This document shows, piece by piece, positions 7,383-16,265 of a stretch of 64,000 nucleotides of DNA; the first letter of the stretch is position 1; the number at the start of each line of letters is the position of its first letter. The translations under genes and the position numbers were made by a program. The notes beneath the pieces were generated by a model. That model was not told the origin of the DNA. It did not search any database and saw nothing but the letters and a program-made list of their open reading frames with translations. The stretch is taken from NCBI RefSeq assembly GCF_029051645.1, contig NZ_JAACFS010000028.1, forward strand, positions 41,779 through 105,778, in the 5' to 3' direction. The stretch is from Bradyrhizobium sp. CSA112. Lineage in GTDB: Bacteria; Pseudomonadota; Alphaproteobacteria; Rhizobiales; Xanthobacteraceae.

Positions 7383-9095
7383 GTGACGATCGGTTCGCAA
7401 CGAAATCTCGGGGTTCGCGTCGGCTTCGTCAGCGAGACCGGCAAGCGCTCCGCCAATGAGGATTACGTCGGGACCTGCGTTGGCCGCGCGGGCGCGACCA
7501 ACCGCGATATTGTCGCCGCCGTCGCCGACGGCGTCGGCGGGTATAAAGGCGGACGCGAAGCTGCCGAGCTAGCGGTTCGCTGCTTCATCGATGCCTATTA
7601 TTCCCTCCCAGAAACGCTCGGCGTGCGCCGCCGGGCCTCGCGCTCGCTGGAAGCCGCCAATAGCTGGATCTACACGCAGGGCCGCACCGACCCCCTGCTC
7701 AGCGGCATGAGTTGCGCCTTCTCGTCGATCATCCTGTCGCGGCGGCTTTGCCACGTCATTCACATCGGCGATACCCGCGCCTACCGCCTGAGCGAAGGGC
7801 GCCTGGAGCGCCTGACCACGGATCACATCGCCGGACGCGGCGATCTGGCCCATCTGCTCAACCGCGCCATCGGTTTCGAGGACTTTGCCCGCTTCGATTA
7901 TGCGACCGTCGGACTGCGCCAGCACGACAGGCTTCTGATCTGCAGCGACGGCGTTCATGGCGTGCTGGCCGACCACCGGCTGCAGGTGCTGTTGAGCGAA
8001 CGAACATCGCCGGAAGAATCCGCGCGCGCACTGGTCGACGCGGCGCTGGATGCCGGCTCCAGCGACAACATGACCGCGCTGGTGCTCGACGTCGTCGACC
8101 TGCCGCCCGCGGACCGCGACGAGCTCACCCACTCGATCGCGACGCTTCCTATCCTGGATCTGCCCGAAACAGGCGACGTCATCGACGATTTCACGCTCGG
8201 CGAAATATTGTCGGATGGCCGCTACAGCCGGCTGTTCAAGGCGATCGACAAGCGGCAGGGCCGCGAACTCGTGCTGAAATTTCCTCATCCGCGCGTGGCC
8301 AGCGAGGGCTCCTATCGCCTCGCCTTTGTTCGCGAGGCGTGGGTCGCGGCTCGCGTTCGAAGCCTGTGGATCGGCGAGATCATCGAACTGCCCGCCGAAC
8401 GCCAGACCCGGCTCTATTCGGTGATGCCGCTTTACGAAGGCGAGACGCTGGAACAGCGGCTTAATCGGTCGCCGCAGCTTTCGCTCGCCGAAGGCATCGG
8501 GATCGCGACCAAGCTGGCGCGCGCGGTCGCGACCCTGCACCGGGCCGGCATCATCCATCGCGACATCAAGCCTGATAACGTGATCCTGTTGAAGGCCGGC
8601 GGATTGCGGCTGGTCGACCTCGGCGTCGCGCGCGTGCCGCTGCTCGAGGATTTCCCGGCCGAGGATATTCCGGGCACACCGAGCTACATGGCGCCCGAGC
8701 TGTTCGGCGGGCGGCCCGGCGACGAGTTTTCGGATCTCTATGCGCTCGGCGTCACCGTGTACCGGATGTTCACCGCCGCCTATCCCTATGGCGAGATCGA
8801 GCCGTTCTCGCGGCCCCGCTTCGGCAAGCCCGCCTACCTCTCGCGCTACCGCCCCGACCTGCCGGCCTGGCTGGACGCAGTGGTCGGCAAGGCGCTCAAC
8901 GTCGATCCGGCGCAGCGCTACGGCGACGTCATCGAGTTCTCGCACGAGCTCGAAAACGGCGCGATGTGGGCGAAGCCCGCCGTCGCGGCGCGACGCTCGC
9001 TCTACGAGCGCGATCCGCTCGTGTTCTGGAAAAGCCTGTCGGCAGGGCTGATCGTGCTGGTCGTTTTGCTTCTTGCATGGATAGTAAGAAATTAG
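7383..9095 (+). CDS. Membrane-anchored PP2C phosphatase-Ser/Thr kinase fusion
   Basis: 570 residues. N-terminal PP2C-type phosphatase (about 8-240) with metal-binding acidic residues in NEDYVG (D27), VADGVGG (D49), SDGVHG (D189) and SSDNMTA (D228). Then a Hanks-type kinase (about 268-520) with K299, catalytic HRDIKPDN (D394), DLG (412-414) in place of DFG, and GTPSYMAPE. The glycine-rich loop is degenerate. One transmembrane helix closes the protein (about 548-567), so both enzyme domains should face the cytoplasm. The start is GTG at 7383. No ATG occurs early in the frame. It follows the nitrate transporter gene by 33 bp. Such fusions recur next to nitrate transporters in proteobacteria, but the substrate is not known. 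Confidence 0.9.
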   Translation: MTIGSQRNLGVRVGFVSETGKRSANEDYVGTCVGRAGATNRDIVAAVADGVGGYKGGREAAELAVRCFIDAYYSLPETLGVRRRASRSLEAANSWIYTQGRTDPLLSGMSCAFSSIILSRRLCHVIHIGDTRAYRLSEGRLERLTTDHIAGRGDLAHLLNRAIGFEDFARFDYATVGLRQHDRLLICSDGVHGVLADHRLQVLLSERTSPEESARALVDAALDAGSSDNMTALVLDVVDLPPADRDELTHSIATLPILDLPETGDVIDDFTLGEILSDGRYSRLFKAIDKRQGRELVLKFPHPRVASEGSYRLAFVREAWVAARVRSLWIGEIIELPAERQTRLYSVMPLYEGETLEQRLNRSPQLSLAEGIGIATKLARAVATLHRAGIIHRDIKPDNVILLKAGGLRLVDLGVARVPLLEDFPAEDIPGTPSYMAPELFGGRPGDEFSDLYALGVTVYRMFTAAYPYGEIEPFSRPRFGKPAYLSRYRPDLPAWLDAVVGKALNVDPAQRYGDVIEFSHELENGAMWAKPAVAARRSLYERDPLVFWKSLSAGLIVLVVLLLAWIVRN

Positions 9096-9121
9096 CCCGA
9101 CGCTCCGGAGGAGCGTCGGGC
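9095..9121. terminator. Convergent hairpin terminator
   Basis: GCCCGACGCTCC / GGA / GGAGCGTCGGGC: a perfect 12-bp stem beginning at the last base of the kinase stop codon, between two convergent genes. On the minus strand it is followed by a T-rich tract (TAATTTCTTACT), so it may serve both directions. Confidence 0.7.
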
Positions 9122-9166
9122 CATATCACGTGGGCGAAGCAAACCGCGTTGGCTTCGTGGCCTGGT

Positions 9167-10603
9167 TCACACCCCGGTCTGGGTAATGAACTTGGTGTTG
9201 AAGTAGCCTTCCATGGCCTCGGTGCCGCCCTCCGAGCCGTAGCCGGAATCCTTCACGCCACCGAACGGCACTTCGGGCAGCGCCAGGCCAAAGCTGTTGA
9301 TCGAGACCATGCCGGCTTCGATAGCAGCGCCGATCGCGGTCGCCGTTTTGGTCGAACTGGTGAAGGCGTACGACGCCAGACCGAACGGCAAGCGGTTGGC
9401 TTCCTCGGCCACCTCGTCGAAGGTGGAGAAGCGGGAGATCAGCGCCAGCGGCCCGAACGGCTCCTCGTTCATGGCACGCGCATCCTTCGGCACGTCGCTG
9501 ACCACGGTCGGTTCGTAGAAGTATCCCTTGTTGCCGACGCGGTGGCCGCCGGTCTCGAGCTTGGCGCCCTTGCCCACGGCATCCTGCACCATGCCTTCGA
9601 TGGCGGTGACGCGGCGCGGGTTGGCGAGCGAACCCATCTTCGAGTCCGGGTCCAGGCCGTTGCCGACCTTCATCGACTTGGCGCCCTCAACGAACTTGTC
9701 AACAAATTCGCGGAACACGTCGTCCTGCACCAGCATGCGCGTCGGGGAAATGCAGACCTGGCCGGCATTGCGGTACTTCGCCGCCGCCAGAATTTTCGCG
9801 GCTGATGACACATCGGCGTCCTTGAACACGATTGCCGGCGCGTGGCCGCCCAGTTCCATGGTGGCGCGCTTCATGTGCAGGCCCGCCAATGCGGAGAGCT
9901 GCTTGCCCACGACAGTCGATCCGGTGAACGAGATCTTGCGGATCACCGGATGCGGAATGAGATATTCCGAAATCTCTGACGGCACGCCATAGACCAGGTT
10001 GATGACGCCATCAGGCACGCCCGCATCGACGAACGCCTTGATCAGTTGCGCTGGCGAAGCCGGCGTTTCCTCGGGGGCCTTGACGATGATCGAGCAGCCG
10101 GCCGCAAGCCCTGCGGAAAGCTTGCGAACGACCTGGTTGATCGGAAAATTCCACGGCGTAAAGGCCGCGACCGGGCCGACCGGCTCCTTGACCGCGATCT
10201 GGTAGATGCCGGGGCCGCGCGCCGGAATCACCCTTCCATAGGCGCGCTTGGCTTCTTCGGCGAACCACTCGATGACGTCGGCTGCCGCCATCGCTTCCAT
10301 CTTGGCTTCCGCCAGCGTCTTGCCCTGCTCCATTGTCAACAGCGGCGCGATCTCGTCATTGCGCTCGCGCATGATCGCCGCCGCCTTGCGCATGATCCTG
10401 CAGCGCTCGAACGGCGCCACCGCCCGCCAGACCTTGAAACCCTTGGCGGCCGCTTCCAGCGCCTCGTCGAGATCGGCGCGATCGGCATGGGCCACGGTGC
10501 CGATGGTTTCCTCGGTCGCCGGGTTGAGCACGGCGATGGTCCTGCCCGACTGGCTCGGCCGCCATTTGCCGTTGATGAACAATTGAGTATTGGAATATGC
10601 CAC
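9167..10603 (-). CDS. NAD(P)-dependent aldehyde dehydrogenase, succinate-semialdehyde dehydrogenase type
   Basis: 478 residues, normal for the family. Oxidises an aldehyde to the acid. The family resemblance is to GabD-like succinate-semialdehyde dehydrogenases, but the true substrate is not shown. Catalytic residues are visible: N152 (TPWNFP), K175 (VKAPEE), E250 (MELGGHAP) and nucleophile C284 (GQVCISPTR). The start is GTG at 10603 with GGGAG about 10 nt upstream. It is the last gene of the minus-strand ABC transporter operon (98 bp after the preceding gene), which suggests it acts on a product of the imported compound. Confidence 0.9.
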   Translation of the reverse strand: MAYSNTQLFINGKWRPSQSGRTIAVLNPATEETIGTVAHADRADLDEALEAAAKGFKVWRAVAPFERCRIMRKAAAIMRERNDEIAPLLTMEQGKTLAEAKMEAMAAADVIEWFAEEAKRAYGRVIPARGPGIYQIAVKEPVGPVAAFTPWNFPINQVVRKLSAGLAAGCSIIVKAPEETPASPAQLIKAFVDAGVPDGVINLVYGVPSEISEYLIPHPVIRKISFTGSTVVGKQLSALAGLHMKRATMELGGHAPAIVFKDADVSSAAKILAAAKYRNAGQVCISPTRMLVQDDVFREFVDKFVEGAKSMKVGNGLDPDSKMGSLANPRRVTAIEGMVQDAVGKGAKLETGGHRVGNKGYFYEPTVVSDVPKDARAMNEEPFGPLALISRFSTFDEVAEEANRLPFGLASYAFTSSTKTATAIGAAIEAGMVSINSFGLALPEVPFGGVKDSGYGSEGGTEAMEGYFNTKFITQTGV

Positions 10604-10701
10604 GAGACTTGCTCCCTCTTTTATTGTCGCCGGACGGCGAATGGGCCGGCTGAAGATCCGGCGCCTTTATGATCGAAGCCCGGCCGGATTGCAAAGCCGA
10701 T

Positions 10702-11364
10702 TCAACTGGGTACGGCCCTGCGACCGGCGCAGAGCGCGTCCGCCGCCCGCGTCATTTCCGCCCCCAGATAATTGCGGAACCGTGCCTGATTGGTGAGCGC
10801 CGCGAAATCGGGGTGTCGCGTCACGCCGCCATCGACCACCAGCAGATATTGCTCGGCGATTTCGGCCAGGACCTCCAGATGCCAGGTCGCGGTCGGATGC
10901 AGGCACAACACCACCAGACGACCCTCGGCCCGCAGTTTGCGGAAGAAGTCGAGCATGAAGCCGATATAGCCGTCCTGGAGGTTGAACTGCGGCTCGTCGA
11001 ACAGATGCACCATCGGCGCCGATGTCGGCGACTTCTCGAGCAGCACAGACGGGACCAGCTTGCGGAAGCGGCGGACCTGATAGGACTGATGATAATGGAT
11101 CGCCAGCCGGTCACGCTCGCGATATTTGACCCGGTGAATGTCGGTACCGGCGACGTAGACGTGGCCAGAAGACGGCGTATTCGAACCCGTCATCATCTCG
11201 AACAGCGTGGTCTTGCCGGCGCCGTTCGGGCCGACCACGCCGATAATCGAGGGTTGGTCGATCTCAAGATCGGCTTTGAGCGTAAACGTCGGATGTCGCA
11301 CCAAGCGCCCGCGCGTATAGACCTTGCGGACGTGATCGAGGACAAGCAGCGGCGAAGCCATCAT
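10702..11364 (-). CDS. Atypical ABC ATPase lacking the signature (C-loop) motif
   Basis: 220 residues. Walker A GPNGAGKTT (45-53), a Q-loop-like HQ (92-93), Walker B MVHLFDEP (118-125) and an H-loop-like LHP (155-157) are present. Only about 25 residues separate the Q-loop from Walker B, where a normal ABC ATPase has a helical subdomain with LSGGQ. No such motif is found anywhere. The frame is intact and its start overlaps the livF stop (ATGA), so it looks like a kept gene and not a wreck. It may be a regulatory or accessory ATPase of the transporter. Start at 11364 or the next ATG at 11361. Confidence 0.8.
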   Translation of the reverse strand: MMASPLLVLDHVRKVYTRGRLVRHPTFTLKADLEIDQPSIIGVVGPNGAGKTTLFEMMTGSNTPSSGHVYVAGTDIHRVKYRERDRLAIHYHQSYQVRRFRKLVPSVLLEKSPTSAPMVHLFDEPQFNLQDGYIGFMLDFFRKLRAEGRLVVLCLHPTATWHLEVLAEIAEQYLLVVDGGVTRHPDFAALTNQARFRNYLGAEMTRAADALCAGRRAVPS

Positions 11365-12062
11365 TGAACTCCGAGCAGGCGTTGGCGGAGCGCGCCGTCG
11401 TCGCGGAGCGCAGCCGCTTCTCCGGTCCAGGCGATCCGGCCACGGTCGATGACCGCGGCATGATCGGCGACCGATAGCGCGATCTCGGCGTTCTGCTCGA
11501 CCACCAGCGAGGCGACGCCCTCCTCCCGCAGCCTACGGATGGTTGCCAGCACGTCGCTGACGATCTTCGGCGCCAGCCCCTGGCTCGGTTCGTCGAACAG
11601 GATGAGCCCGGGCGCGCCGACGAGGGCACGCGCGATCGCCACCATCTGCATTTCACCACCCGACAGGTTTTCGCATTCGCGCTCCATCAAATATTCGAGC
11701 GGCGAAAAGATTTCGCAAGTCTCCTTGACGGTCCAGCTCCGGAACCGAGTGCGCTTCTGCGCGATGCCGAGATTGCGCGCCACGGAAAGCGTCGGACACA
11801 GCCGCCGGTCGTCGGGCACCCAGCCGACGCCGCCGCGCGCGATTTCGTGCGTCGGGCTATGGGTAACCTCGCGGCCATCGAATCGGATCGCCCCACGCCT
11901 CGGACGCGTGAGCCCCAGGATCGAACGCAGCATCGTGGTCTTGCCGGCTCCGTTGGGGCCGAGCAGCGCAAACACCTTTCCGTGCTCCACCGCCAGCGAC
12001 GCGCCGAACAGCGCCTGGGTTTCGCCGTAAAACGTATCGACCGCCTCGACTTCGAGAATCAT
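11361..12062 (-). CDS. livF: Branched-chain amino-acid-type ABC transporter ATPase LivF
   Basis: 233 residues. Walker A GPNGAGKTT (35-43), signature LSGGE (133-137), Walker B LILFDEP (153-159). The stretch WVPDDRRL at the Q-loop is typical of LivF. The start is ATG at 12062, overlapping the livG stop as ATGA. An upstream in-frame start inside livG is rejected. Energises import together with LivG. Confidence 0.93.
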   Translation of the reverse strand: MILEVEAVDTFYGETQALFGASLAVEHGKVFALLGPNGAGKTTMLRSILGLTRPRRGAIRFDGREVTHSPTHEIARGGVGWVPDDRRLCPTLSVARNLGIAQKRTRFRSWTVKETCEIFSPLEYLMERECENLSGGEMQMVAIARALVGAPGLILFDEPSQGLAPKIVSDVLATIRRLREEGVASLVVEQNAEIALSVADHAAVIDRGRIAWTGEAAALRDDGALRQRLLGVQ

Positions 12063-12802
12063 GCGAACCGCCCGAGGTTGGAGCGCTTGACCCATTCATT
12101 CTGCTGTAGCTCGTGCGGCGCGCCGCGCGCGACCACCTGACCCCAGTGGATCACCGAAATGCGATCGGCCAGCGAGAACAGGAATTCCATGTCGTGTTCG
12201 ATGGCCACGATCGTGAGCTTGCCCTTGAGACGCCCGACCAGCGCCGCCAGCCGCCGCACGCCATCGGAGCCAAGCCCGGAAGTCGGCTCGTCCAAGCACA
12301 GCACCCGTGGGTTCTGCCCGAGTGCGACCGCGATCTCGAGCGCGCGGCGGTCGCCATAGGAAAGATCCTTGGCGCGCACATCGCCCTTGTCGGCAAGCCC
12401 GACGGTTGTGAGCACCTCTGAAGCTTCCTTTGCAAAACCGTGATCGCCGTCCGCCGCGTGGCGCATATCAAAGCCGCGGGCGCGAAAACCCGGCAGGCCG
12501 ACCATGACGTTTTCGCGCGCGGTGAAATCGTCGAACAGCGTCATGATCTGAAATGAGCGCGCGACGCCCTTGGCGGCGATGCGGTGCGAGCCAAGCCCCG
12601 TTACATCTTCGCCGTCGAGCCGGATCGAGCCGCGGCTCGGTCTCACACGGCCGGTGAGCACGTTGAAGAAGGTGGTCTTGCCGGCGCCATTGGGGCCCAT
12701 CAGACCGTGGAATTCGCCCTCCGGCACCGCAAGGTCGATGCTTTCCAGCACGACGCGGTCGCCGAACCGGACGTGAATGCCTGCGACTTCGATTAGCGCC
12801 AT
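12059..12802 (-). CDS. livG: Branched-chain amino-acid-type ABC transporter ATPase LivG
   Basis: 247 residues. Walker A GPNGAGKTT (36-44), Q-loop SFQ (83-85), signature LSYGD (147-151) and Walker B VLCLDEP (167-173). Overlaps livM by 10 bp and livF by 4 bp, so the genes are tightly coupled. Confidence 0.93.
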   Translation of the reverse strand: MALIEVAGIHVRFGDRVVLESIDLAVPEGEFHGLMGPNGAGKTTFFNVLTGRVRPSRGSIRLDGEDVTGLGSHRIAAKGVARSFQIMTLFDDFTARENVMVGLPGFRARGFDMRHAADGDHGFAKEASEVLTTVGLADKGDVRAKDLSYGDRRALEIAVALGQNPRVLCLDEPTSGLGSDGVRRLAALVGRLKGKLTIVAIEHDMEFLFSLADRISVIHWGQVVARGAPHELQQNEWVKRSNLGRFA

Positions 12803-13836
12803 CGCTCGCCTCCGAACAACAGACGTAGTGCCGAGCCGCCCTGCTGCCGCATCGAATGCAGCGAACGGTTTTGCCAGGCCGCAGTAATGGCGCCGGCAAC
12901 GCCCTCGGGCCGGAACAGCACCACGGCCATGAATAGCAGGCCAAAATACAGCATCCAGGCATTGGTCAGTGCGCCGATCACGTCGCGCGCGATCAGGAAC
13001 AGGAACACGCCGACCACGGGTCCCCAGAAGCTAACGAGGCCGCCGCCGACCAGCGTCATCATGACGACGTAACCGGATTGATGCAGGCTCATCACATCAG
13101 GAAATGCCGCGAGCTGCGCCATCGCGAACAGGCCGCCGGCAAAGCCCGAAACCGCCGCGGACAGCGTAAAGATCGACGCCTTGTAGAGCCAGACATTGTA
13201 GCCGAGATGCGCGGCGCGGGTTTCGCTCTGCTTGATGGCCGCGATCACGCGCCCATAGGGCGAGTGCACCAGCCGCCACAATGCGATGACAGCGAGGGCG
13301 AAGACGATGAGAACGAAATAGTAGAACGCCACATTGCCGGCGAGATCGAACGAGGCGAATCCAAGATCGGCCGGCAGCCGCGCGATCTTCAATAGCCCGT
13401 CCTCGCCGCCGGTGACCTTGTGCGACTTGATCGCGAGCGTCCAGAAGATCTGGCCGAAGGCGATGGTCATGAAGGCATAGTAGATGCCGCGCCGGTGCGA
13501 GATGAACAGCGCGACCAGCGCTCCGGCCAATCCCGCGATAACGAACGCAGCCGCCAGGCATATCCAGAGATTGGCGACGATATTGAACTGGCAGAGACCG
13601 AACGCGTAGGCGCCGATGCCGAAATAGGCGCCGTGACCGAACGATGGCAGTCCGGCCGTGCCGAGCACGAGATTGAACGCCAGCGCATAGAGCGACCAGA
13701 TCAGGATTTCGATGCCGAGATAAGGATAGAGGCCGACGCGCGCGATCCACAGCGGCACCGTCGCCAGCACCAGAAACAGCACCAGCATGGTGGGCGTTAT
13801 CAGCCGCTCGGAATCGGATTTTTGCGTTGGGATCAT
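12793..13836 (-). CDS. livM: Branched-chain amino-acid-type ABC transporter permease LivM
   Basis: 347-residue inner-membrane permease with many hydrophobic helices and the LivM/LivH segment GTAGLPSFGHGAYFGIGAY. The start is ATG at 13836, 2 bp after livH, with GAGG from the end of livH as ribosome site. An upstream in-frame start at 13932 would lie inside livH. Confidence 0.92.
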   Translation of the reverse strand: MIPTQKSDSERLITPTMLVLFLVLATVPLWIARVGLYPYLGIEILIWSLYALAFNLVLGTAGLPSFGHGAYFGIGAYAFGLCQFNIVANLWICLAAAFVIAGLAGALVALFISHRRGIYYAFMTIAFGQIFWTLAIKSHKVTGGEDGLLKIARLPADLGFASFDLAGNVAFYYFVLIVFALAVIALWRLVHSPYGRVIAAIKQSETRAAHLGYNVWLYKASIFTLSAAVSGFAGGLFAMAQLAAFPDVMSLHQSGYVVMMTLVGGGLVSFWGPVVGVFLFLIARDVIGALTNAWMLYFGLLFMAVVLFRPEGVAGAITAAWQNRSLHSMRQQGGSALRLLFGGERWR

Positions 13837-13838
13837 CT

Positions 13839-14759
13839 TTAGGCCTCGAGCACGCTTTTCTTGCCCCAGAGGCCGCGCGCCCGGACGGTCACGACCGCCA
13901 CCAGCAGCACGTACATCGACAGCAAAGACCATTCGGAGGCATAGGCGCCGGTGAGGCCGACGGCGAGGCCAACCAGCAGGCCGGCCACGACCGCGCCCCA
14001 GAAACTGCCGACGCCGCCGAGCACGATCACCAGGAATGCCGGAATGACGGCATCGACGCCCATATGCGGGCGGATGCCCCAGATCGGCGCCACGATGATT
14101 CCGGCGATTGCCGCCAGCATGGTGCCGAATACGAAGACCAGGAGCCGCAGTCGCGTCAAATTGATGCCGAGCGCGCGCACGATCTCGCTATCATGGGCGC
14201 CGGCCTTGACGGTGGCGCCGAACGACGTCTTTTCGATCAGGAGCCAGACCAGTCCGATGATCGCGACCGCAATGCCCGCGGCATAGAAGCGATAGGTCGA
14301 CCAGATCAAATCGCCGAACAGGAATCCGCCACTGACGCCTTGCGGCACCTGCAACACGTAATCGCGCGTGCCCCAGGTCAGGCGGATCGTCTCCTCGATC
14401 ACCATCGCCGCGCCAAAGGTGAGCAGAAGGCCGTAGAGCGGATCCTTGCCGTAGGTGCGACGCATGCAGAATTCGATGGCGATGCCGACGACGCCGACCG
14501 CCGCCGGCGCCAGGATCAGCGTCGCGACGTAGCGCCAGCCGAGCGGCATCGCGAGCCAGGCGTGCGCGAGGTCGGGCGGGAACGGCGGGCGCGGTCCCAT
14601 CAGTTGCATGGCGAAGTAGGCGCCGAGTGCGAACAACGAACCATGCGCCAGGTTGATCTGCTCCATCAACCCGACGATCAGCATGAAGCCGAGCGCGATC
14701 AGCGCGAACAGAAGGCCGAGCGTGAGGCCGTTGAGGATATGCGGAAGCAGATCGAACAA
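13839..14759 (-). CDS. livH: Branched-chain amino-acid-type ABC transporter permease LivH
   Basis: 306-residue permease with about eight hydrophobic segments. The conserved stretch EQINLAHGSLFALGAYFA near residue 33 and GGVGSFWGAVVAGLLVG near the C-terminus match LivH. It lies 75 bp after the binding-protein gene, separated by a strong hairpin. Confidence 0.92.
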   Translation of the reverse strand: MFDLLPHILNGLTLGLLFALIALGFMLIVGLMEQINLAHGSLFALGAYFAMQLMGPRPPFPPDLAHAWLAMPLGWRYVATLILAPAAVGVVGIAIEFCMRRTYGKDPLYGLLLTFGAAMVIEETIRLTWGTRDYVLQVPQGVSGGFLFGDLIWSTYRFYAAGIAVAIIGLVWLLIEKTSFGATVKAGAHDSEIVRALGINLTRLRLLVFVFGTMLAAIAGIIVAPIWGIRPHMGVDAVIPAFLVIVLGGVGSFWGAVVAGLLVGLAVGLTGAYASEWSLLSMYVLLVAVVTVRARGLWGKKSVLEA

Positions 14760-14790
14760 AGCTGCAGTCTCGTGTTGGAATTGCGAGACA

Positions 14791-14810
14791 GCGGGCGCAT
14801 TTGCGCCCGC
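14791..14810. terminator. Intercistronic hairpin between binding-protein and permease genes
   Basis: GCGGGCGC / ATTT / GCGCCCGC: a perfect 8-bp GC-rich stem, extended by one A-T pair, with no U-run. Hairpins here in transporter operons usually lower expression of the membrane parts relative to the binding protein by attenuation or mRNA protection. Confidence 0.6.
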
Positions 14811-14834
14811 CGCAGGAGATGAAGCCCGTTGTCG

Positions 14835-16130
14835 TCAGGAGTCTACGGTCGGAACCTGCTCGTAGGGCGTCAGCTTGCACTTGGCTTGCGCGTCCGTATC
14901 GGCAGCCGCCTTCGGCTCGGTCCAGCTGATGATCTCATACAGGTCGGTGTTATCAGACTGCTTGGCGTTACGCCGCGCCAGGTAGATCGTCTGCTGCATC
15001 TGATGCGTCACCGGATCCATGTAGGCATCGAAATGCTGCATGCGGTCGGTCGCCGAGACCTTCAGGTTTTCCAGTTCCTTGATAATCTTGATATTGTTGG
15101 TCGAGCCTGCGCGCTCGATCGCGCGCAGCAGTTCACGCGTCGCCATGTAGCCGTTGTAGGAGACGTTTCCGGGCACCGGGATCGACCCCTCCTTGTTGGT
15201 GGCCTGCCACTTCTTCACGAATTCGGCTACGCCCGGCAGCGCCAGCTTGTGATACCAGGTGGTGCCGAACACGCCGAACAGGCTGTTGGGCGCGCCCCAC
15301 ACATCGGGCCAGTCCTGCTGGTTGTTGATCCAGGCCGGCTTGCCGTCGAGCTTGAGCTGGGCAACCTGCTCGCGCAGCGCCTTGATGTCGTCGCCGCCGA
15401 TCGCGGTCGCCACTACATCCGGTTTCGCCTGCTGGATCTTCAACAGATACGCCGTGAAGTCACGGGTGTTCTGCGGCACCAGCAGATTGTCCATGATCTT
15501 GCCGCCGGCACCTTCGACCTGCGCTTTCGTCGCAGCCGACGTGGTGTGGCCCCACACGTAATCATTGGTGAGCAGCATCCAGTTCTTGCCGATCGAATCG
15601 ACGGCGTTCTTGACCGACGCCTTGGAGAAATTGGTGCCGTTACCGTCCCAGACGAATTTGATGCGCGAACAATTCTCGCCGGCCTCGCTGGGCGCCGAGG
15701 AATTGGTGTTGAGGTAGATCACGCCGTTCTTGGCGGCGACCTGGGTGATGGCGTTGGCGACGCCGGAATGCACCGCGCCGATCAGGATGGTGCAGTCTTC
15801 CCGGGTGATGAAACGCTCGGCGATGCGACTGCCGGTCGCCGGCGTCGTTTCGGTGTCGGCGGTGATCCAGGTGACCTTGCGCCCGAGCACCCCGCCTTTG
15901 GCGTTGGCCTCGTCGATCGCCATCTGGATGCCGCGCAGATCGTCCTGGCCGCTGTTGCCATACTGGCCGCTGGCGTCGCAGGTCAGGCCGAGCTTGATCG
16001 GCTTGGCGGCGCCTTGCGCCCAAACCTGATTCTGCTTCCAGGGGCCGAAATAACTGGCCGTCCCGGCAAAGGCACTGGCCATCAGGCTGCCCTTGAGAAC
16101 GCTTCGCCGCGAGATTTCACGCTTCGTCAT
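14835..16130 (-). CDS. Branched-chain amino-acid-type ABC substrate-binding protein (Tat exported)
   Basis: 431 residues, type I periplasmic binding fold (LivK/UrtA-like). The N-terminus has a twin-arginine signal (SRRSVLKG, R8-R9, with a hydrophobic stretch after it), so it should be exported folded through Tat. The mature part begins near residue 40 (GAAKPIKLGLTCDASGQYG). The ligand is not clear: it may be an amide, urea-like compound, amino acid or aromatic acid. First gene of a seven-gene minus-strand operon that ends with an aldehyde dehydrogenase. Faces an RpiR regulator across a short promoter region. Confidence 0.9.
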   Translation of the reverse strand: MTKREISRRSVLKGSLMASAFAGTASYFGPWKQNQVWAQGAAKPIKLGLTCDASGQYGNSGQDDLRGIQMAIDEANAKGGVLGRKVTWITADTETTPATGSRIAERFITREDCTILIGAVHSGVANAITQVAAKNGVIYLNTNSSAPSEAGENCSRIKFVWDGNGTNFSKASVKNAVDSIGKNWMLLTNDYVWGHTTSAATKAQVEGAGGKIMDNLLVPQNTRDFTAYLLKIQQAKPDVVATAIGGDDIKALREQVAQLKLDGKPAWINNQQDWPDVWGAPNSLFGVFGTTWYHKLALPGVAEFVKKWQATNKEGSIPVPGNVSYNGYMATRELLRAIERAGSTNNIKIIKELENLKVSATDRMQHFDAYMDPVTHQMQQTIYLARRNAKQSDNTDLYEIISWTEPKAAADTDAQAKCKLTPYEQVPTVDS

Positions 16131-16168
16131 GGCTCCCTCCCAAACGCTTCGTTTTCTTGTTGCGGCTC

Positions 16169-16186
16169 ATAGAATGAACGTTCTAT
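16169..16186. promoter_or_regulatory. Inverted repeat, candidate RpiR operator
   Basis: ATAGAA-TGAACG-TTCTAT: perfect 6-bp arms around a six-base centre, which itself helps form GAACGTTC. It is in the 135-bp divergent region between the transporter operon and the RpiR gene, where a local regulator would bind. Confidence 0.45.
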
Positions 16187-16265
16187 TATAAATGTAAAGT
16201 GGAATATTTGGACCAGAAGATTGAACCAATCGGCGAAACGGCCGCGATCGGGTAAAGCTGACACC

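Noticed and set aside
10702..11364. Pseudogene call for the short ATPase
   Set aside because: Frame, start overlap with livF and both nucleotide motifs are intact; loss of only the helical part does not show decay.
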